Shown here piece by piece: positions 1 to 4,127 of a stretch of DNA of 6,245 bases. The notes under the pieces are model-generated. The model had not been told where the DNA came from, did not search any database, and worked only from the letters and a program-made list of their open reading frames with translations. A program made the position numbers and the translations under genes. The DNA comes from Promethearchaeota archaeon. Its GTDB lineage: Archaea; Asgardarchaeota; Lokiarchaeia; Sigynarchaeales; MK-D1. The stretch spans positions 1 to 6,245 of the forward strand of contig JAEOUK010000701.1 of assembly GCA_016839385.1 (NCBI GenBank), given 5' to 3'. Within the stretch, counting starts at the first letter, position 1. Each line of letters starts with the position of its first letter.

Positions 1-62
1 CCAAAGAATACGCAACGGAACTCAGAGAACTAGGACCTAACCCAATAAGAGGAGGAAGTTAA
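1..62 (+). CDS. 3' end of an upstream gene, possibly MvhD-like (partial)
   Basis: The frame starting at base 3 is open to a TAA at 60-62 and reads KEYATELRELGPNPIRGGS. It is the only frame open across this stretch, and its stop lies 2 bp before the next ATG, the same tight spacing seen inside the hdr operon downstream. The amphipathic helix followed by an 'ELGPNP' tail resembles what I remember of C-termini of MvhD-type subunits, the [2Fe-2S] proteins that link a hydrogenase or formate dehydrogenase to HdrA. That likeness is from memory and covers only 19 residues. The coding status is fairly safe; the family name is tentative. The gene's start and most of its body lie outside the window. Confidence 0.5.
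   Translation, partial: KEYATELRELGPNPIRGGS
49..55 (+). promoter_or_regulatory. Shine-Dalgarno sequence of the polyferredoxin gene
   Basis: GAGGAGG lies 9 bases before the ATG at 65 and inside the last codons of the upstream gene. The strong match fixes the start at 65 and points to translational coupling with the upstream gene. Confidence 0.85.
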
Positions 63-64
63 AA

Positions 65-745
65 ATGTCATACCCAAGAGTTGAAAGATTTGTAAATGAA
101 CATAAGAATGAAGTTATTTTAAACTTCTATTCGAGGAACCAAGCAGTTGAATTTAATAAAGATTTGTGTGTAGGATGCTATGTTTGTTCACGTGTATGCC
201 CTCAAGAAGCTATCAAACAATATCACCGCGATTTGATTAAAAAAAAAACTGAGGATTTATATCCAGATATTCCCGATGCAGAAAAGTGTTCTTATTGTGG
301 AACTTGCGCATATATGTGCCCATTTTCGGCAATTACCTTAAAAAAAGATGGAAAAGTCATTCCTTTAGAAGAGATTGAAATTGTTCAAGCAAAAGTCTTA
401 CCTAAACTGGAATATAAAATGGTTAAATGTAAGAAATCAGGAACAATGGCTAAAGTATATGTCGATGGAAAAGTCGCTATAGATTGGAATCTTTGTATCT
501 CTTGTATGTCTTGTTTCGAAGTCTGTCCAACTGGGGCTTTTTTTAAAGAAGATAAAGTAAGTGAAAAAGGGAAAAAGAGAAAAATAGATTTTAATGTACG
601 AGCCACTTGCATCAAATGTGGAGCGTGTGAAAATGCTTGCTCGACCGGTGCTATTAAGGTTAAAGTTAATAAAATTTATTTTTCAGGAGAATATAAAGAA
701 CCTTTCTGGTCTGAACTTATTAAAAGATCTCAAAAACTTGCATAA
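65..745 (+). CDS. Polyferredoxin with four [4Fe-4S] motifs
   Basis: This 226-residue protein is a soluble iron-sulfur electron carrier; no signal peptide or membrane segment is visible. Four CxxCxxCxxxC motifs sit at Cys35-38-41-45, 75-78-81-85, 144-147-150-154 and 182-185-188-192. The first three are followed by Pro, while the fourth has Ser instead. Two bacterial-type ferredoxin domains (about 30-95 and 138-202) are joined by a linker of about 45 residues that holds one extra cysteine, Cys122. The motif layout recalls polyferredoxin subunits of the MvhB and FwdF kinds, but the protein is much shorter than MvhB, which is usually described as having about twelve clusters, so I give no symbol. 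A strong Shine-Dalgarno sequence supports the ATG, and the gene starts 2 bp after the upstream stop. Beside MvhG-like and Hdr genes, its likely job is to pass electrons between ferredoxin and those proteins. A ferredoxin-like subunit of another oxidoreductase cut off to the left is the main alternative. Confidence 0.88.
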   Translation: MSYPRVERFVNEHKNEVILNFYSRNQAVEFNKDLCVGCYVCSRVCPQEAIKQYHRDLIKKKTEDLYPDIPDAEKCSYCGTCAYMCPFSAITLKKDGKVIPLEEIEIVQAKVLPKLEYKMVKCKKSGTMAKVYVDGKVAIDWNLCISCMSCFEVCPTGAFFKEDKVSEKGKKRKIDFNVRATCIKCGACENACSTGAIKVKVNKIYFSGEYKEPFWSELIKRSQKLA

Positions 746-828
746 CTTTAAGCTTGATATTATTAAATTGATTAAACATTGGTTCAATTATCGATAAATT
801 TATTTAAAGTAAAAACAATTGAAAAATT
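746..828 (+). promoter_or_regulatory. Spacer with TATA-like promoter for the MvhG-like gene
   Basis: These 83 AT-rich bases contain the TATA-like sequence TTTATTTAAAG at 799-809. Its centre lies about 25 bases before the ATG at 829, where archaeal transcription would begin at or next to the start codon. No Shine-Dalgarno sequence precedes that ATG; the bases before it read AATTGAAAAATT. Both points favour a leaderless transcript. The spacer also carries a TTGATTAAACA box (768-778), listed separately, and a loose inverted repeat AATTGA/TCAATT (766-771 and 784-789). The gene could still be read through from the polyferredoxin gene, since I see no clear terminator here. Confidence 0.5.
768..778 (+). 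promoter_or_regulatory. Candidate operator TTGATTAAACA upstream of the MvhG-like gene
   Basis: This 11-base box matches TTGATCAAACA at 2465-2475 in 10 of 11 positions, and the single difference (T/C) falls at the middle of the palindrome of the second copy. It lies about 30 bases upstream of the TATA-like box. It could be the binding site of a regulator shared by the two transcription units. The only support is the similarity and the matching position, so it may be chance in AT-rich DNA. Confidence 0.35.
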
Positions 829-2226
829 ATGTTAAAAGTAGCATTTATGCAGTTAAGTAGTTGTTGGGGTTGTCATCAGAGTTTATTAAATGCTCACTTA
901 AGTTTACTACCACTCTTACCACAATTAGATATTGTTTACTGGCCTGCTGTAGTGGATTTTAAGTTAGAATCTCTCAAAGAAAGATCTGATAATGATATAT
1001 TAGTAGGATTTCTTGAAGGAGTTGCGAGAACTAAGCAAGATACCGAAAATGCTAAATTAATGAGAGAAAAATGTTCTATTATTGTCGCAATTGGTGCATG
1101 TTCTTGTTATGGAAGCGTAGCAGGATTAGCTAACTTATTTGATAAAAAAGAGCTTATTAAACGTAAGTTTACTGAAGTAGAGTCAATACTAGATAAAGAA
1201 CCTAAAGAACCTACTGAACATGTCCCTGGTTTTGAAGAATTTATTGTAAATATAGATGATATAATCGATGTAGATGTATTCATTCCTGGTTGTCCTCCGA
1301 CAACAAATAACATTCTGGCCGCTATTTCGTTCTTAATTACATTGGTTGGAGATGGACCTTCTTCCTTGGATAAAAATATGTGTGTTTGTGACAAATGTAA
1401 TTTAAAGGAAGAAGGATGTTTATTAAACGAAAATGTGTTATGTTATGGTGCAATTACAGCAGCTGGATGTGAACTGATGTGTCCCAATAATGAAGGTATC
1501 TGTTTTGGATGCTTTAAATCAACAGACAAACCCGGTGAAAAAGTTATTCAGTTAAGAGAAATTTTGTTCAATACACACAATTTATCTCCAGATCACGCCG
1601 CGAGTTTACAACATTTCTTAGATTTGTTTACGGGTGCATCAAATATTACAAATTTTTATTTCCGTGGAGATTTACTCCAAAAGCTAGCATACGAACCAAA
1701 AAGTTTCAATCTAAAGGATGTTAAGATTGGAGAGGACAGAAAATTTGCGATAGATGTTGCTCCATCTGGCATTGAAATTATTGACGATATAGTTGGACTC
1801 TCCCTTTTTCTATTAAGGGATGATCCCAATTTCAAGTTTAGTTCTAAATCCGTATGTAGTCACTGCGATCGCGAAATCACAGATAAATTGCCCGTCCAAT
1901 TAAAACGCGACTACGAAGGTTTATCTACCATGGATACCTGCTTTTTAGAACAAGGTTATATTTGTATAGGGCCAGTAACACAAGCTGGTTGCGGTACCAT
2001 TTGCCCTAATAAAGCTAATGCTCCTTGTTTAGGATGTTTTGGAGCGGTACCTGGAGTGGAGGACCCAGGTGTTCAATTTATTAGTACTTTGGGTTCGCTC
2101 TGTAAAGATAAAGATCCAGATGAAGTATTGGATTTTATCAGAGACCCTGCAGGCTTGTTCAATAGATTTACGTTAGCGGCTAGTACTTTAAGTCATAAAT
2201 ATCATGATAAATTCGAAAAAGAATAA
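829..2226 (+). CDS. MvhG-like [NiFe]-hydrogenase small subunit with duplicated C-terminal cluster module
   Basis: This 465-residue protein belongs to the small-subunit family of group 3c [NiFe] hydrogenases, the electron-relay partners of MvhA. The N-terminal flavodoxin-like domain carries the proximal-cluster ligands: Cys12 and Cys15 (SCWGC), Cys91 (GACSCYG) and Cys155 (PGCPP). Two successive C-terminal modules then each hold eight cysteines in matching order: 187, 190, 197, 205, 214, 218, 225, 228 and 343, 346, 371, 379, 388, 392, 400, 403. Ordinary MvhG proteins have one such module and about 300 residues, so this one is about 160 residues longer and could bind five [4Fe-4S] clusters instead of three. 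The second module, with LEQG, GP.TQAGC and CP, is the closer match to the family. His16-Gln17 follow the first CxxC, where many catalytic small subunits have a Glu. No large subunit follows. The ATG lacks a Shine-Dalgarno sequence but suits leaderless transcription. It may serve as an electron conduit to HdrABC rather than as half of a hydrogenase; the family is clear, the function is inferred. Confidence 0.85.
   Translation: MLKVAFMQLSSCWGCHQSLLNAHLSLLPLLPQLDIVYWPAVVDFKLESLKERSDNDILVGFLEGVARTKQDTENAKLMREKCSIIVAIGACSCYGSVAGLANLFDKKELIKRKFTEVESILDKEPKEPTEHVPGFEEFIVNIDDIIDVDVFIPGCPPTTNNILAAISFLITLVGDGPSSLDKNMCVCDKCNLKEEGCLLNENVLCYGAITAAGCELMCPNNEGICFGCFKSTDKPGEKVIQLREILFNTHNLSPDHAASLQHFLDLFTGASNITNFYFRGDLLQKLAYEPKSFNLKDVKIGEDRKFAIDVAPSGIEIIDDIVGLSLFLLRDDPNFKFSSKSVCSHCDREITDKLPVQLKRDYEGLSTMDTCFLEQGYICIGPVTQAGCGTICPNKANAPCLGCFGAVPGVEDPGVQFISTLGSLCKDKDPDEVLDFIRDPAGLFNRFTLAASTLSHKYHDKFEKE
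1387..1512 (+). repeat. First copy of duplicated eight-Cys cluster module (protein-level repeat)
   Basis: Residues 187-228 of the MvhG-like protein contain CxxC, C, C, then C-x8-C-x3-C-x6-C-x2-C. Core spacing from the fourth to the sixth cysteine is identical to the second copy, and the last gap differs by one residue. The stretch between the second and third cysteines is much shorter (6 residues against 24 in the second copy), so this looks like the reduced, more diverged copy. The helical tail behind it (about 229-285) also resembles the tail of the second copy. Confidence 0.8.
1855..2037 (+). repeat. Second copy of duplicated eight-Cys cluster module (protein-level repeat)
   Basis: Residues 343-403 of the MvhG-like protein form the copy closest to the canonical medial/distal cluster region of MvhG: CxxC, a longer linker, CxLEQG, CxGP, then C-x8-C-x3-C-x7-C-x2-C. 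Over the best-conserved 33 or so positions about 15 residues are shared with the first copy, by eye. The DNA of the two copies is not recognisably similar, so the duplication looks old. Confidence 0.8.
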
Positions 2227-2255
2227 ATCTTTAAATTGACAAGAATTAGTCATCC

Positions 2256-2276
2256 TTTTTTAATCCTTATTTCATT
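2256..2276 (+). terminator. Possible T-rich archaeal terminator of the MvhG-like gene
   Basis: A T6 run at 2256-2261 followed by further T-rich sequence starts about 30 bases after the stop codon. Archaeal termination often needs only such T tracts. A small 4-bp inverted repeat (TGAC/GTCA, 2237-2240 and 2248-2251) precedes it but is too weak to matter. In DNA this AT-rich the signal is not very specific. Confidence 0.35.
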
Positions 2277-2393
2277 TTGCGATACCATCTCTGTAGTCAA
2301 ATTTTATTATTTGAGTTGAAATTTATTTGATATTCCCTTTAAATTCCTTATAAAAATCCTCGATATATCAAATAGCAAATAATAGGAATTTGG

Positions 2394-2421
2394 TTATTAT
2401 TTATTCATAATAAATTTTTTT
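2394..2421 (+). terminator. AT-only hairpin followed by T7, terminator-like
   Basis: TTATTAT (2394-2400) and ATAATAA (2407-2413) form a perfect 7-bp inverted repeat with a 6-base loop, followed after one base by seven T (2415-2421). The shape is that of an intrinsic terminator, but the stem has no G:C pair and would be unstable. It lies about 170 bases behind the nearest upstream gene, so it may be a back-up terminator or chance. Confidence 0.3.
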
Positions 2422-2461
2422 AAGAAAATTACCTTTTCACAAATAAGATTGTCAATTGAGT

Positions 2462-2475
2462 TGTTTGATCAAACA
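2462..2475 (+). promoter_or_regulatory. 14-bp perfect palindrome, candidate operator of the hdr operon
   Basis: TGTTTGATCAAACA is a perfect palindrome centred about 40 bases upstream of the TATA-like box of hdrC. Its right half plus centre, TTGATCAAACA, recurs with one change upstream of the MvhG-like gene (768-778). A twofold-symmetric site at this place suits binding by a dimeric archaeal regulator, an activator more likely than a repressor given its distance upstream of TATA. A second short inverted repeat, CACAT-TT-ATGTG (2474-2485), overlaps its right edge. Confidence 0.4.
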
Positions 2476-2504
2476 CATTTATGTGAAGACATAGTTCTTT
2501 ACAG

Positions 2505-2515
2505 TTTTTTATATC
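2505..2515 (+). promoter_or_regulatory. TATA-like box of the hdrC-hdrB-hdrA-mvhD operon
   Basis: TTTTTTATATC is a T/A-rich archaeal TATA-like element. With transcription starting about 25 bases downstream of its centre, the transcript would begin near 2536. That leaves a leader of about 13 bases before the ATG at 2550 and places the upstream TTG at 2532 at or before the transcript start. It therefore supports the ATG as the real start of hdrC. Confidence 0.45.
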
Positions 2516-2549
2516 TAATTAAAAATGGAATTTGGGATTTGAATTAAAT

Positions 2550-3161
2550 ATGAGCGAAAATGTAGAGAAATATATAGAAAGAAAGGTATATAAATCCACG
2601 AGTTCAACTATTGCTCAAAAATTTGTCGATGCCGGTTTAGAGAAACTTAGAGCGTGTATTAATTGTGGAACATGTACAGGTGGTTGTCCATCTGGAAGAA
2701 GAACGGCTTATCGTACGCGTTCAGTCCTTCGACGCGCATTAACGGGTGATGAGTCTGTTTTAGATGATATTGCTATTTGGTTTTGTAGTACATGTTATAC
2801 TTGTTATGAACGATGTCCCAGAAACATTCCAGTAACCGATATGATTATCAAGTTAAGAAATATCGCAGTAGAAGAAGGACATATTCTAGATCCTCATTTT
2901 GATTTAGCAAATAGAATATTCTATGAAACAGGTCATGGAGTTCCAGCAAACGGAGAAGCAAATAAGAAGTGGAGAGATTTACGGGAATCATATGGATTAC
3001 CACCGTTACCTCCTACCGTTCATATGCACCCTGAAGCTGTTAAAGAATGTCAAGAGTTAATGAAATCTGTCGGTTTCAGAGATTTATTAGACAAAATCGA
3101 AGCACAAAAAGAAAAGGAAAAGTCTGAAATTGAAAAAGAAAAAGAAGAAGGTAAAAAGTAA
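2550..3161 (+). CDS. hdrC: Heterodisulfide reductase subunit C (HdrC)
   Basis: HdrC passes electrons from HdrA to the catalytic HdrB in the soluble HdrABC complex. From the ATG it has 203 residues, with two ferredoxin motifs: Cys36-39-42-46, followed by Pro-Ser-Gly-Arg, and Cys79-82-85-89, followed by Pro. The CIxCGTCxxxCPxxR and CxxCxxCxxRCP signatures are typical of the family. I chose the ATG at 2550 rather than the in-frame TTG at 2532 because the promoter geometry fits it and the six extra residues (MGFELN) add nothing recognisable; neither start has a good Shine-Dalgarno sequence. The last 20 or so residues (184-203) are almost all Lys and Glu, a charged, probably helical or disordered tail that I do not associate with HdrC. 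The protein looks soluble, without membrane helices. It is the first gene of the hdr operon and ends 2 bp before hdrB. Confidence 0.93.
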   Translation: MSENVEKYIERKVYKSTSSTIAQKFVDAGLEKLRACINCGTCTGGCPSGRRTAYRTRSVLRRALTGDESVLDDIAIWFCSTCYTCYERCPRNIPVTDMIIKLRNIAVEEGHILDPHFDLANRIFYETGHGVPANGEANKKWRDLRESYGLPPLPPTVHMHPEAVKECQELMKSVGFRDLLDKIEAQKEKEKSEIEKEKEEGKK

Positions 3162-3163
3162 TT

Positions 3164-4114
3164 ATGAGTGAAGAAAGTAAAAGAAAATATGGATTTTTTC
3201 TTGGTTGTGTAACACCCAATCGTTATCCAATGATTGAGGCCTCAATAAGAGCTGTTTTTGACCACCTTGGTGTGGAATTAGTAGAATTAGAAGGCGCTTC
3301 GTGTTGTCCAGCTCCAGGAGTATTTCGAGCTTTTCATATTCCTACTTGGCTAGTAATTGCTGCACGAAATCTTACTATAGCGGAAGAATTAGGAATTGAT
3401 GTAGTTACTGGATGTAATGGGTGTTATGGTACGCTTCGAGATGCGTGGGTTGAATTAGAACACGAACCGGAATTAAAGAAAATGGTTAACGAACACCTAG
3501 CTAAAGTCGGAAGAAATTTTAAAGGGAATATCGAACCCAAACATGTTGTTCAAGTTTTATATCAAGATCTCGGGATTGAATTCTTGCGAGGTTTTGTTAA
3601 ACACAAATTTAAAGACTTAAAAGTAGCTGTTCATTACGGTTGCCACATAGTTAAACCAAGTGATAAAAGACCTTGGGGAGGTGAATGCGAAGATCCAACA
3701 TTTCTTGACGAAATCGTTGAAATCACCGGCGCTAAGAGTATTGATTATAAAGATAAGTTTCAATGTTGTGGAGCGGGTGGCGCTGTAAGAACTGCTGTAA
3801 AAGAAATTTCGGCAGACTTTTCCAGAGAAAAGTTAGAAAACATGAGAGATGCAGGTGCCGATATAATTATCGATTGTTGCCCTTTTTGTCATTTACAATT
3901 AGATTTAGGTCAAATGGAAGCTAATAGTATTTATAAAGACATGGTTGGAGAACCATACAAAATTCCAGTAATATATATAACACAATTATTAGGGTTATCT
4001 TTTGGAATTGATCCAAATCTTTTAGGTTTAATGAAAAATCACGATTTGACAGGAGTTTCTCCATTCATATCTTTAGAACCGTTTTTAGAAAAAGTTAAAT
4101 CTCAATTAACTTAG
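3164..4114 (+). CDS. hdrB: Heterodisulfide reductase subunit B (HdrB), catalytic
   Basis: HdrB holds the disulfide-reducing site of HdrABC; in methanogens the substrate is CoM-S-S-CoB, and here it is unknown. The 316-residue protein has both CCG domains complete. The first has Cys15, Cys47-Cys48, Cys84 and Cys87, matching CX31CCX35CxxC. The second has Cys160, Cys201-Cys202, Cys239 and Cys242, with CX40CCX36CxxC. These ten cysteines bind the two non-cubane [4Fe-4S] clusters known from the family. The first spacer of domain two is one residue longer than the usual 31-39, and an extra cysteine (Cys238) precedes Cys239. The length is slightly above the roughly 295 usual for HdrB. ATG starts 2 bp after the hdrC stop; only a weak AAGGT precedes it, so translation is probably coupled to hdrC. 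All known ligands are present, so I expect an active enzyme. Confidence 0.94.
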   Translation: MSEESKRKYGFFLGCVTPNRYPMIEASIRAVFDHLGVELVELEGASCCPAPGVFRAFHIPTWLVIAARNLTIAEELGIDVVTGCNGCYGTLRDAWVELEHEPELKKMVNEHLAKVGRNFKGNIEPKHVVQVLYQDLGIEFLRGFVKHKFKDLKVAVHYGCHIVKPSDKRPWGGECEDPTFLDEIVEITGAKSIDYKDKFQCCGAGGAVRTAVKEISADFSREKLENMRDAGADIIIDCCPFCHLQLDLGQMEANSIYKDMVGEPYKIPVIYITQLLGLSFGIDPNLLGLMKNHDLTGVSPFISLEPFLEKVKSQLT

Positions 4115-4120
4115 GAGGAT
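4113..4120 (+). promoter_or_regulatory. Shine-Dalgarno sequence fixing the TTG start of hdrA
   Basis: AGGAGGAT overlaps the TAG stop of hdrB (4112-4114); its AGGAGG core ends 9 bases before the TTG at 4128. It is one of the two strongest ribosome-binding sites in the window, appears to compensate for the weak start codon, and couples hdrA to hdrB. Confidence 0.88.
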
Positions 4121-4127
4121 TATATTA

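Larger units (their letters stand above)
2227..2549. other. Non-coding region between the MvhG-like gene and the hdr operon
   Basis: These 323 very AT-rich bases hold no convincing gene on either strand. A tiny reading frame, MEFGI (2525-2542), is the only ATG-started frame near the promoter and is not credible. From left to right I see a T-rich stretch after the mvhG-like stop, a widely spaced inverted repeat AAATTCC (2341-2347) / GGAATTT (2385-2391), an AT-only hairpin followed by seven T, a 14-bp palindrome, a short inverted repeat CACAT-TT-ATGTG (2474-2485), and a TATA-like box. This reads as a terminator region followed by a promoter. A small RNA here cannot be excluded, but nothing specific supports one. 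Confidence 0.7.

Noticed and set aside
239..248. A run of ten A in the polyferredoxin gene as a programmed slippage site
   Set aside because: The frame stays open with correct cysteine motifs on both sides, so no frameshift is needed; a Lys-Lys-Lys stretch in an AT-rich genome explains it. The T7 run at 538-544 was set aside for the same reason.
594..797. A + strand reading frame of 67 codons overlapping the end of the polyferredoxin gene
   Set aside because: It overlaps the four-cluster coding frame, whose cysteine motifs are unmistakable, shows no recognisable domain and has no ribosome-binding site.
1107..1394. A - strand reading frame of 95 codons inside the MvhG-like gene
   Set aside because: It lies opposite a well-supported gene, has no family features, and its composition is what the complement of the real frame gives. 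The same holds for the - strand frames at 385-615, 4523-4723 and 5909-6118.
2525..2542. Five-codon ATG frame (MEFGI) just before hdrC, as a possible leader peptide
   Set aside because: It lies at or before the inferred transcript start, has no Shine-Dalgarno sequence and no attenuator-like structure follows it.
2532..2549. TTG at 2532 as the start of hdrC
   Set aside because: The TATA-like box places transcription start after or at this codon, and the extra six residues match nothing in the family; the ATG at 2550 is preferred.
2227..2549. CRISPR array, mobile element or tRNA in the intergenic region
   Set aside because: There are no evenly spaced direct repeats, no transposase remnants or terminal inverted repeats, and no cloverleaf or GTTCRANNC-type motif.
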